From: Enterococcus_D entomosocium
GTDB lineage: Bacteria; Bacillota; Bacilli; Lactobacillales; Enterococcaceae
Assembly: GCF_030441895.1 (NCBI RefSeq)
Contig: NZ_JARJAS010000004.1
Direction: 5' to 3' (one strand)
Length of the DNA: 64,000 nt
The notes under the pieces were generated by a model. That model saw only the letters and a list, made by a program, of their open reading frames with translations, did no database searches and was not told the origin of the DNA. The position numbers and the translations under genes were made by a program. Shown here in pieces: positions 52,842 through 60,402 of the stretch; within the stretch, counting starts at the first letter, position 1; every line of letters starts with the position of its first letter.

Positions 52842-52856
52842 TTATACTTAGTATAA
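52842..52856. promoter_or_regulatory. Palindromic overlapping -10 region of divergent promoters
   Basis: TTATACT-T-AGTATAA is a 15-base palindrome that gives TATACT on the plus strand (52843-52848, for degV) and on the minus strand (52850-52855, for the hemolysin III gene). The -35 elements are weak on both sides. Confidence 0.5.
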
Positions 52857-52913
52857 ATGGTCTGTGGTTATTTTACCACGAAAAAAGACTTGATTTAAAG
52901 AGAGAGTGAATAT

Positions 52914-53759
52914 ATGATGGCAAATCTTAAAATTGTGACAGATTCTTCCAGTACGATGGAACCAAGTGTCCGTGATGCTTTGGCTATCCATGTCGTGCCT
53001 TTATCTGTAATGATCGATGGTGTCGTTTATCCAGATGATGAAACGCTGCCGGGAGAAAAATTTATGCAAATGATGGCGCAAGCCAAAGAATTACCTAAAA
53101 CTAGCCAGCCGCCAATCGGTCATTTTGTAGAACTATATGATGAATTAGGCAAAGATGGCAGTGAAATACTATCGATTCATATGACCAAAGGGCTTAGCGG
53201 AACCGTGGAAGCGGCTCGTCAAGCCAGTCATTTATCAAAAGCCAAAGTCACCGTGATCGATAGTGACACGACAGACCAAGCGTTGGCTTTTCAAGTGATT
53301 CGGGCAGCAGAATTGGCTAAAGCCGGTAAGACACTAGAAGAAGTTTTACCAGAGGTGGATTTGGTGCGGGAGCATACGAAATTATTTATCGGCGTTTCAA
53401 CGTTAGAAAACTTAGTAAAAGGCGGTCGTATCAGTCGTGCCAAAGGTCTTTTATCGAGTTTGCTGAACATGAAAGTGATTATGGATTTTGATCATTCAGA
53501 ACTGATTCCAGTCGTCAAAGGACGTGGTGTCAAGACCTTCAATAAATGGTTTGAAGAGTTAAAAGCTGAACTGAAGAGTATGCCTAAAGTGACGAAAATT
53601 GGTATTTCTCATGCTGAAGGGTTAGAAATCACAGAACGTTTCCAAAAGGAATTAGCGGAACTATTCCCCGAGTTGGATATCCCCTTGTTGCACACGACAC
53701 CGATCATCGCCACTCACACAGGTAAAGGTGCCTTTGCGATTACTTATAGTACGGAATAA
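52914..53759 (+). CDS. DegV family fatty-acid-binding protein
   Basis: A 281-residue DegV-family protein. KIVTDSSSTMEP at the start, TSQPPIGHFVELYDEL, the SIHMTKGLSGTVEAARQA loop that holds the fatty acid carboxylate, and VSTLENLVKGGRISRAKG are the family signatures. Homologues (FakB) present fatty acids to the kinase FakA for phosphorylation and phospholipid synthesis; whether this copy is a FakB is inferred. Start at ATG 52914 or 52917. It is a single-gene unit. Confidence 0.92.
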   Translation: MMANLKIVTDSSSTMEPSVRDALAIHVVPLSVMIDGVVYPDDETLPGEKFMQMMAQAKELPKTSQPPIGHFVELYDELGKDGSEILSIHMTKGLSGTVEAARQASHLSKAKVTVIDSDTTDQALAFQVIRAAELAKAGKTLEEVLPEVDLVREHTKLFIGVSTLENLVKGGRISRAKGLLSSLLNMKVIMDFDHSELIPVVKGRGVKTFNKWFEELKAELKSMPKVTKIGISHAEGLEITERFQKELAELFPELDIPLLHTTPIIATHTGKGAFAITYSTE

Positions 53760-53777
53760 AAAAGCATGTTTTCTTTC

Positions 53778-53807
53778 AGCGATTCGTTTAATGACGAATC
53801 GCTTTTT
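53778..53807 (+). terminator. Terminator after degV
   Basis: AGCGATTCGT (53778-53787) pairs with ACGAATCGCT (53794-53803), followed by T residues. A second, weaker hairpin (CTGCC/GGCAG) follows at about 53850-53880. Confidence 0.85.
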
Positions 53808-53973
53808 GGCGTATGACAAGCTGTCAGGAAGAAAAAACAAAAAAAGAAGCTGCCTTTGCTTGTCGACTCTTTGGCAGGTAGCTGTTTTCTTTCTTAAGTT
53901 TGAAGGATTGCGACTAGGAATTTTATGAGAATTTTGTTAAAATAGCAAAGATTACAAAGGAGTTTGAATACCT

Positions 53974-54960
53974 GTGAAATGGAAGAAATTAGTAACTTAT
54001 CTACTCGTTGTGGGATTGATAGCTATTGGAACTAGCTTACTGTTTCATTTTACTGTTCCCAAAGCCCAACCATTGCTGACCCCTGTGGACAAGCTAGCAG
54101 CCAATGATTCGAAAAAATCCGCCATTGAATATCTCGCTCTTGGGGATTCCTTGACAGAAGGGGTTGGTGATGAAACAGCTCGTGGTGGCTTTGTGCCAAT
54201 TTTGGCTGGGGATCTAGAGGATCGCTATGATTTGAGCAATTTGGTAACTAAAAATTATGGGGTCGCTGGTGAAAGAAGCGATCAGATTTTAAAGCGAGTG
54301 AAAAACGATGAAGATTTACGCCAAGATCTTAGTCAAGCGGATTTGATTACCTTGACTGTCGGCGGTAACGACGTACTAAAAGTGATTCAGAGCAATTTCT
54401 TCGGCTTGAGCATTGAGACGTTTACGGAACCGATGGAAGATTACCAGGAACGTTTAAAAGACTTGTTTGCTCAAATCCGCGATTTGAATAGTGATGCACC
54501 AATCTATGTCTTGGGCATCTACAATCCATTTTATCTGAATTTCCCAGAAATCACGGATATGCAGACGATCATTGATAACTGGAATAAACAAACGGAAACG
54601 TTCGTCAATCAGCAAGACAATGCCTTTTTTATTCCTATCAACGATTTGCTCTATAAAGGGTTAAGTGATGAGGTCGGTATTGCTGATACAGAAGAAGGAG
54701 AATCAGAGAAAACTGCCGAATCATCGGACACAGAACGCTTATCTGATTCATCGACGACAGCTTCGGATGAATCACAAAGCAGTACTTCAACGACAACTGA
54801 CTCATCGCAAACTGTCGGGAATAATATCACAAACAATGTTTTGTATGAAGGCGATCGCTTCCATCCCAATAATCTTGGGTATCAACTGATGGCGAATGCC
54901 GTTCGCGATGAAGTGATCAAAACGCAAAATTATTGGTTGCTAGAGGAGGAAGCAAAATGA
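53974..54960 (+). CDS. SGNH/GDSL lipase-esterase, YpmR-like, with low-complexity insert
   Basis: A 328-residue secreted or membrane-anchored hydrolase. One N-terminal membrane segment (about 7-28), then block I LALGDSLTEGVGD with the nucleophile serine, block III VGGNDVL, and block V DRFHPNNLGYQ with the catalytic aspartate and histidine. Between blocks III and V a stretch of about 45 residues (about 232-277) is almost entirely S, T, E and D, which is unusual inside a catalytic domain. The start is GTG 53974 after AAAGGAG. It is coupled to ypmS by overlap of stop and start, as in Bacillus. Confidence 0.88.
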   Translation: MKWKKLVTYLLVVGLIAIGTSLLFHFTVPKAQPLLTPVDKLAANDSKKSAIEYLALGDSLTEGVGDETARGGFVPILAGDLEDRYDLSNLVTKNYGVAGERSDQILKRVKNDEDLRQDLSQADLITLTVGGNDVLKVIQSNFFGLSIETFTEPMEDYQERLKDLFAQIRDLNSDAPIYVLGIYNPFYLNFPEITDMQTIIDNWNKQTETFVNQQDNAFFIPINDLLYKGLSDEVGIADTEEGESEKTAESSDTERLSDSSTTASDESQSSTSTTTDSSQTVGNNITNNVLYEGDRFHPNNLGYQLMANAVRDEVIKTQNYWLLEEEAK

Positions 54961-55607
54961 AACCAAGCGAATCAACGAAGCAGCCGGAAAAAACAGCTGC
55001 AACGAAAAAAAAATCGATCAACTACTGGAAAATTGCTTTTCTAGTGTTGGTCGGTATCCTTTTAGGCACAACGGTTTTCTTTGCTTCAAGAATTTTTCAA
55101 CAGCGAGAAACCGGCTTAAATGAAAGTGCTGAACTTGTTCAACGGGAGGGCAGTCCTGTTCTGACCGTTAACAGCAACAAGAGCCAGGTCAACCAATTGA
55201 TTGATTTTTATCTGTCAGATTTTCAAAAAGATCAAGAGGTCAAGTATAATTTTGAGCTAAGAAATGAGGCATTGTTGACGGGAGAGTTTCAAGTATTAGG
55301 ATTTCCTATCACCTTCTATCTCTATTTTGATCCTTACGTGACCGAAGAAGGTAACGTTCAATTGAAAGCCAAAAGCTTATCAATCGGCACCTTGGATCTG
55401 CCCACCAGTGAAGTAATGAAAATGATCAAACGTAGTTTTAAATTTCCTGACTGGATCGATGTCAATGCCGATGAACAAATCATTTTGATACGTTTGGATC
55501 AATTCCGTATGCAAAATGGCTTGTTTATCAAAGCCAACAAAATCAATCTTGTGGATGATGAAATTCAAATGAGTTTATATTTACCAGCTGAAACGGAGGA
55601 TGAATAA
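54957..55607 (+). CDS. ypmS: YpmS-like membrane protein (DUF2140)
   Basis: A 216-residue protein with one N-terminal membrane segment (about 20-42) and an extracytoplasmic domain of DUF2140 type. LTVNSNKSQVNQLIDFYLSDFQ, FQVLGFPITFYLYFDPYV and LRLDQFRMQNGLFIKANKINL-like segments fit YpmS. Function is unknown. ATG 54957 follows AGGAGG and overlaps the upstream stop; the reading from 54933 has no good binding site. Its stop overlaps the msrA start. Confidence 0.85.
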   Translation: MKPSESTKQPEKTAATKKKSINYWKIAFLVLVGILLGTTVFFASRIFQQRETGLNESAELVQREGSPVLTVNSNKSQVNQLIDFYLSDFQKDQEVKYNFELRNEALLTGEFQVLGFPITFYLYFDPYVTEEGNVQLKAKSLSIGTLDLPTSEVMKMIKRSFKFPDWIDVNADEQIILIRLDQFRMQNGLFIKANKINLVDDEIQMSLYLPAETEDE

Positions 55608-56128
55608 TGGAACGAGCAATTTTTGCCGGTGGGTGCTTTTGGTGTATGGTCCAACCCTTTGATGAATTAGAAGGGGTGCATTCAATTTTTTCCGGCTATA
55701 CCGCAGGACATACCGAAAATCCAACCTATGAAGAAGTCAAAAGCCATCAAACAGGGCATACTGAAGCAGTGGAAATCATTTTTGATCCTGAAAAAATCAG
55801 TTATGAAGACCTTTTGACGATCTATTGGCAGCAAACGGATCCGACAGATGCTTTTGGTCAATTTGAAGATCGCGGCGACAATTATCGTCCGGCTATCTTC
55901 TATTTTAATGAAGAGCAGCGGAAAAAAGCCGAAGCCAGCAAAGAGGCGCTTCAGGCTTCCGGTCGATTTACCGATCCGATCGTGACCACGATCGAACCAG
56001 CCCAACCTTTTTATTTAGCGGAAGAAGAGCACCAAGAGTATTACAAAAAGAATCCTGAGAATTTTGCTCGCAATCATGCCCGTAGAGCAGCCTTTTTAGA
56101 AAATCATTGGGAGCAAGAACATGCGTAA
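55607..56128 (+). CDS. msrA: Peptide methionine sulfoxide reductase A
   Basis: A 173-residue MsrA that reduces the S epimer of methionine sulfoxide in proteins. The catalytic cysteine is C10 in AGGCFWC; GYTAGHTENPTYEEV, GHTEAVEI, FWQQTDPTD-like IYWQQTDPTDA and EEEHQEYY complete the active site. The first cysteine pair CFWC is intact. It is translationally coupled to ypmS (TAATG) and to the following yozE gene. Confidence 0.95.
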   Translation: MERAIFAGGCFWCMVQPFDELEGVHSIFSGYTAGHTENPTYEEVKSHQTGHTEAVEIIFDPEKISYEDLLTIYWQQTDPTDAFGQFEDRGDNYRPAIFYFNEEQRKKAEASKEALQASGRFTDPIVTTIEPAQPFYLAEEEHQEYYKKNPENFARNHARRAAFLENHWEQEHA

Positions 56129-56342
56129 AAGTTTTTATACCTATTTAATGGCAGTCAAAGGACCGAGTCATACAGATGAGGCCCAGATCTTTGCTACTCA
56201 TGCAAGTCATGATATCCAGTTTCCGAAGCACAGCGATGACTATGATGAAGTCTCTTCTTATCTGGAACTAAATGTTGATTATTTGCCATCCATGGATATT
56301 TTTGATCGTATCTGGGCAGAGTATCTCGAAAATAACAAATAA
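56121..56342 (+). CDS. YozE family protein (UPF0346)
   Basis: A 73-residue protein of the YozE SAM-like fold: FYTYLMAVKGP, DEAQIFATHASHDIQFPKHSDDYDEVS-type core and YLELNVDYLPSMDIFDRIWAEYL. Members are short, soluble and of unknown function. It overlaps the end of msrA by eight bases, with GGGAGCAAG as ribosome binding site. Confidence 0.9.
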   Translation: MRKSFYTYLMAVKGPSHTDEAQIFATHASHDIQFPKHSDDYDEVSSYLELNVDYLPSMDIFDRIWAEYLENNK

Positions 56343-56418
56343 AAAAACTATCCTTCGTTTTGTATGGTTGCATAAAATCCGCAGAACGGAGCTGTTTTTT
56401 CTCAGAGAGGTGTTGTGA

Positions 56419-57849
56419 ATGAAAGGTTTAACGACGAGCCGATATATCGTTTCTCTCGTTTGTGTCGCAATTTTGTCAGGAGGCGGTGTCTATTTATGGC
56501 AAACGGCTCAGCAAAATCAGCAGACGACGCAACCGGTGACAGAAACGACCACAGAAGCCAGCGGAATGGAGAAAATCCAGTCGCTATATGACCAAATCCT
56601 TGCGAATTATTACCAAGAAGTGGATGAGGATGCCTTGATAGAAGGTGCCCTTCAAGGGATGACTGATGCGCTAGATGATCCTTATACGACGTATTTGAAC
56701 CAATCAGATGCGGATAACTTAGAACAATCACTTTCTGGAAGTTTTGAAGGGATTGGTGCTACCTTGTCAATCGTTGAAGACTATCCAGAAGTCGCACAAG
56801 CGCCGATAAAAAATACGCCTGCTGAAAAAAGTGGTCTGCGGATCAATGACCGAATCGTCAAGGTAGACGGTGAAGATACGCAGGGACAGGAATTATCTGA
56901 AGTTGTGGGAAAGATTCGTGGTGAAAAAGGGACGAAAGTCACCTTAACGATTCAACGTGATCAGGACACCTTTGATGTGGAGATCACTCGTGATGTGATC
57001 CCAATCGAAACAGTCCATGGAGAAATTGCTGAAAATAATGACACAATCGGTCGTATCGATATTACTTCCTTTGGTGAAAACACAGCAGCTGAGTTGAAAG
57101 AAACCATCACCGAACTGCGAGAAGCCGGCGCAAAGTCGTTTGTTTTGGATTTAAGACAAAATCCTGGCGGATTGCTGGACCAAGTACAGATCATGGCAAG
57201 TATGTTTTTAGAAAACGGCCAAACGATCGTGAAGTTTGCCAACAATCAAGGGGTGGTCAGTGAGACCAAAGCGAGCGAAGCATTGGATGAAGGATTCAAA
57301 GTCACAGAGCCGGTCGTTGTTTTAGTCGACGGCGGCAGTGCCTCTGCATCGGAGATTTTTGCCGCAGCCTTGCAAGAATCAGCGGATATCCCAGTTGTTG
57401 GTACAGAAACCTTCGGCAAGGGAACCGTTCAGAACGTGAAGGATCTGGGGGATAATAGTGAATTAAAAATGACGGTCATGAAATGGCTGACACCGGATGA
57501 AAATTGGGTCAATGATCAAGGTGTGATGCCGGATTATGAAGAGGACTATCCAGAGTATGCGTATTTCCCGCCATTACCACGGGACAATGCCTTAAAAGCT
57601 GGACAATCATCAACGGCAGTCAATAATCTAAATCAATTTCTTAAAGCGTTAGGGTATGCCACTAGTGGTGATACCTTCAATGATGAGACGACAGCAGCAG
57701 TGAAGACTTTTCAAGAGGCTCATGATTTAAAAGTGACTGGGGAAGTCGATGCAGACACTGCCCAAGCGATCGAAAAAGAAGTAACGGAGAAACTCAAAGC
57801 AGAGGACCCAGCATATTTAAAAGCACTGTCCTTGCTTTCTGAAGAATAA
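56419..57849 (+). CDS. Carboxy-terminal processing protease, S41 family (CtpA type)
   Basis: A 476-residue membrane-anchored serine protease. After one membrane segment (about 8-24) and a short helical region come a PDZ domain (about 100-185, SGLRINDRIVKVDGEDT), the S41 core and a C-terminal peptidoglycan-binding domain (about 395-460, LNQFLKALGYATSGDTFND). The catalytic pair is S309 in GSASASEIF and K334 in ETFGKGTVQ, 25 residues apart as in the family. It trims or degrades exported proteins. AGAGAGGTG precedes the ATG. A signal peptidase gene follows after 32 bases. Confidence 0.93.
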   Translation: MKGLTTSRYIVSLVCVAILSGGGVYLWQTAQQNQQTTQPVTETTTEASGMEKIQSLYDQILANYYQEVDEDALIEGALQGMTDALDDPYTTYLNQSDADNLEQSLSGSFEGIGATLSIVEDYPEVAQAPIKNTPAEKSGLRINDRIVKVDGEDTQGQELSEVVGKIRGEKGTKVTLTIQRDQDTFDVEITRDVIPIETVHGEIAENNDTIGRIDITSFGENTAAELKETITELREAGAKSFVLDLRQNPGGLLDQVQIMASMFLENGQTIVKFANNQGVVSETKASEALDEGFKVTEPVVVLVDGGSASASEIFAAALQESADIPVVGTETFGKGTVQNVKDLGDNSELKMTVMKWLTPDENWVNDQGVMPDYEEDYPEYAYFPPLPRDNALKAGQSSTAVNNLNQFLKALGYATSGDTFNDETTAAVKTFQEAHDLKVTGEVDADTAQAIEKEVTEKLKAEDPAYLKALSLLSEE

Positions 57850-57881
57850 ACTAAGTGAAAAATTGGAGAGGAGGCAGACGT

Positions 57882-58430
57882 GTGGAGGCGAAAAAATTCT
57901 GGGTTGATCGTTTTTGGCTAGTAGTGAAATATGCGTTGATCGCTTTTGCAACAGCATTCTTGATTCGGGCATTCTTGTTGATCCCAGTTCCTGTTGAAGG
58001 AAATTCGATGGAAGGAACCTTAAAACAAGGAGACATGGTGGTCATTGAGAAGATTTCGCCAATCCAACGTTTTGATGTCGTTGTTTTCCAGTTGCCGGAT
58101 GGTTCGACCTATATCAAGCGGGTGATTGGCTTACCGGGTGAGTCAGTGAAATATGTCAATGATCAGCTTTACATTGATGATGAACCGGTAGATGAAGATT
58201 TTCTAGTGAAGAACCGCAGCAATGATCACGAGTCTGTCTCTTACACCAATGACTTTGATTTGGAATCTTTATTAGGTGTTGAGAAATTAGGGAAAGATAG
58301 TTACTTTGTCATTGGAGACAATCGACGTGCCTCCAAAGATAGCCGTTCCTTTGGACCAATATCAGGAGAGGCCATTTTAGGCAATGCTCGTTTTGTTTAT
58401 TATCCATTGACTCATATTCGATTGATTTAG
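57882..58430 (+). CDS. Type I signal peptidase
   Basis: A 182-residue Gram-positive SipS-type signal peptidase: one N-terminal membrane segment (about 12-30) and the extracellular catalytic domain. The dyad is S42 in EGNSMEGTL and K79 in YIKRVIGLPGE; GDNRRASKDSR is box E. It removes signal peptides from exported proteins. I start at GTG 57882, eight bases after GGAGAGGAGG; an earlier in-frame GTG at 57855 includes that site. It may serve the general pathway or the pilus adhesins coded close by. Confidence 0.93.
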   Translation: MEAKKFWVDRFWLVVKYALIAFATAFLIRAFLLIPVPVEGNSMEGTLKQGDMVVIEKISPIQRFDVVVFQLPDGSTYIKRVIGLPGESVKYVNDQLYIDDEPVDEDFLVKNRSNDHESVSYTNDFDLESLLGVEKLGKDSYFVIGDNRRASKDSRSFGPISGEAILGNARFVYYPLTHIRLI

Positions 58431-58462
58431 TCTGTGTAAAATCAATAAATAATTAAATAATG

Positions 58463-58505
58463 AATCCCCCCTTGGAATCATCCGTTGATTCCAAGGGGGG
58501 ATTTT
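58463..58505. terminator. Very strong hairpin between the signal peptidase and the Mga-like gene
   Basis: AATCCCCCCTTGGAATCA (58463-58480) and its exact inverse (58486-58503) make an 18-pair perfect stem with six consecutive C-G pairs and a five-base loop; it lies between convergent genes. The T tract is short. Confidence 0.8.
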
Positions 58506-58563
58506 GTCTAGCTTTTTATTCTTTTTCCAAAGGGAAATGGTTAGCATCGAAAAAAGCGTTTGT

Positions 58564-60057
58564 TTAGTCACTAATTGCTGTTAATTTTTTTATTTTTTCA
58601 TTAAAAGCATTCGATAGTTTCTGACATAAATTCGTTTCAAAATCACGATAGCGACAAAAATCAATGATCGCCGAGTTTTCTTCGGTTGTAAAAGGGGGTA
58701 AAAGCTGTGGTGAGCTCAAAATATAAAAGTCAAAAGGTTCTTCAGTTGGCAGCGTGATCCGTTCAATTTCAACGTAGGGCAACCGTTCACATATATTAAA
58801 AACTTCCATGGAAACCAAGTAGTTAGATACATAGACAAAAGCAACTTTAAGTTTATATTTTTGTTCCTTTTCAATGTAAATGGGATAAAGCAAACAGGCT
58901 TGATAAAAAGCAAGATCGGTATAACAGGTTTTTAACCACTCATAACCTTTACGATTTGCTATTTTACGCCAAAAACTTTGAATGGTATTTGTCAAAATCG
59001 TATGTAATGGGTATTTATCCTTAATGACATTTGCTTCGAAAAAATTTGAAAGGGGGACTTTTTGCTTAAATATACAGAACTTCAGCAACGTAAGATATGT
59101 ATTCATATAAAGGAACGACTGATGGTCGAAGTCAAAATCACAGAGAAATTTTTGGCAATGTTCTTCAAACTCAGTCATCAGCTCTTTTAATTCTAGCTTT
59201 TCGTGATTGTAACAATCCGCTACAATCGGAAGACGCACATCTTTGGCAGAAGTCAGCATCGGCCAGTAATAAAAAAGAAAGAACAAAGAATTGATCTCAA
59301 GAATGTCTATTGCTGAATCAATGATCATAAAGAAAGCAGAGAAGAAATCAAGCTTTTCACCACTGGGGATAAATGATCGGTTCGTTAACTGATAAAGATT
59401 TGTCTTGTGACCATCCTTTAAACGAAACAGACAAATCTTGCAATGAAGTAAGGCTTCTTTTTTGCCAATTTCATACTTGCTTTTGTATTTCGTTCCTTCA
59501 TAGGTAACAAAAAGCTCTTCGATCTCTTGGTCAAAGGCCTTCACCAAACTATCCCCTAAAGAAATGTGCCAGATAAAATTAAACAATAAGATGCGAATCA
59601 CCATCTCTGAACCGATAAGCGTCATGGCGGATTGATTTAAGGTTACGTTGAATTCCTTTAAATGATCCTGAAGCTTTTTAGTTTGTCGGAAACAAGTCGA
59701 ACGACTGATATAGTTTCTTTGGCAAAATGCCAGCAAACTTTCATCTTGGTTGGTCAAGATACTTAACAACATTTTATAAGAAATACTTTCTTGGGCTAAA
59801 AACTGCTGATATTGATTGTATTCAATCAAATTTTTAGGGAGACTAAGGGTGTTTTTATGTAATGAAAGATTTACTGGGGAGAGGTTTTGCAGGTCCTCTT
59901 GGATCGAGGAAAGTAAACTTTTCAATCTCGTTGCACTTAAATGGGTCAGATTTTTCACGAACTCTATGTTGTATTCACCCGGAGCAATTGATAGTAGTTT
60001 TCCGTAGAGTCCGATTTTGTCTAATGCTCGGGTATCTAAGAGTATTTTTTCAATCAA
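58564..60057 (-). CDS. Mga/AtxA-family transcriptional regulator (EbpR-like)
   Basis: A 497-residue protein with the Mga architecture: N-terminal winged helix region (about 20-75), the HTH_Mga helix-turn-helix (about 100-155, LLAFCQRNYISRSTCFRQTKKLQDHLKEF with small breaks), then PRD-like helices and a C-terminal EIIB-like part (about 400-490). In E. faecalis the related EbpR activates the ebp pilus genes. Here the gene is divergent from an EbpA-like adhesin, which supports that role. The apparent start is TTG at 60057 with AAGGTGAT five bases before; no ATG lies near. Confidence 0.82.
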   Translation of the reverse strand: MIEKILLDTRALDKIGLYGKLLSIAPGEYNIEFVKNLTHLSATRLKSLLSSIQEDLQNLSPVNLSLHKNTLSLPKNLIEYNQYQQFLAQESISYKMLLSILTNQDESLLAFCQRNYISRSTCFRQTKKLQDHLKEFNVTLNQSAMTLIGSEMVIRILLFNFIWHISLGDSLVKAFDQEIEELFVTYEGTKYKSKYEIGKKEALLHCKICLFRLKDGHKTNLYQLTNRSFIPSGEKLDFFSAFFMIIDSAIDILEINSLFFLFYYWPMLTSAKDVRLPIVADCYNHEKLELKELMTEFEEHCQKFLCDFDFDHQSFLYMNTYLTLLKFCIFKQKVPLSNFFEANVIKDKYPLHTILTNTIQSFWRKIANRKGYEWLKTCYTDLAFYQACLLYPIYIEKEQKYKLKVAFVYVSNYLVSMEVFNICERLPYVEIERITLPTEEPFDFYILSSPQLLPPFTTEENSAIIDFCRYRDFETNLCQKLSNAFNEKIKKLTAISD

Positions 60058-60402
60058 ATGATCACCTTCTTATTTTATTAATAACTTATTTATATTACTG
60101 TGTAAAGACACGTCTCAAAACTTTTGCTTTTTTTTTAGAAAAACTGAGACAAATTTTTGCCAGAGCTGTCTCATAAAGAACAAAAATAGAAATCGCATGT
60201 GAAAAACGCTAGTTTTTTTTAGTTATTAAATAACGTTGGTTAATTGGTTCCGCTTTGAAATAAAAAACTTTGTTTTATTTATGGATAACTACAGATGCGT
60301 AAATTTTTCCTGTTTTTCAGAAAATAAAAAAAAGAGGTGTCTTTCGCTTCTTTCTTGTATCATCAGCTTGTAATTTTTGATTCTTTGAAAGGAGGTCTTT
60401 TT
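60058..60402. promoter_or_regulatory. Divergent control region of regulator and pilus adhesin, with repeated GTCTCA motifs
   Basis: This 345-base AT-rich region contains no gene. The hexamer GTCTCA occurs at 60112-60117, as its inverse TGAGAC at 60145-60150, and again at 60168-60173, where TGAGACA and TGTCTCA form a 7-base inverted repeat. A further inverted repeat AAATAAAA/TTTTATTT lies at 60258-60280. These are candidate sites for the Mga-like regulator. AAAGGAGG at 60388-60395 is the adhesin ribosome binding site. Confidence 0.5.

Noticed and set aside
56375..56400. Small hairpin TCCG/CGGA with a T run before the CtpA gene
   Set aside because: Only four pairs, and the T run is offset from the stem; too weak to call a terminator.
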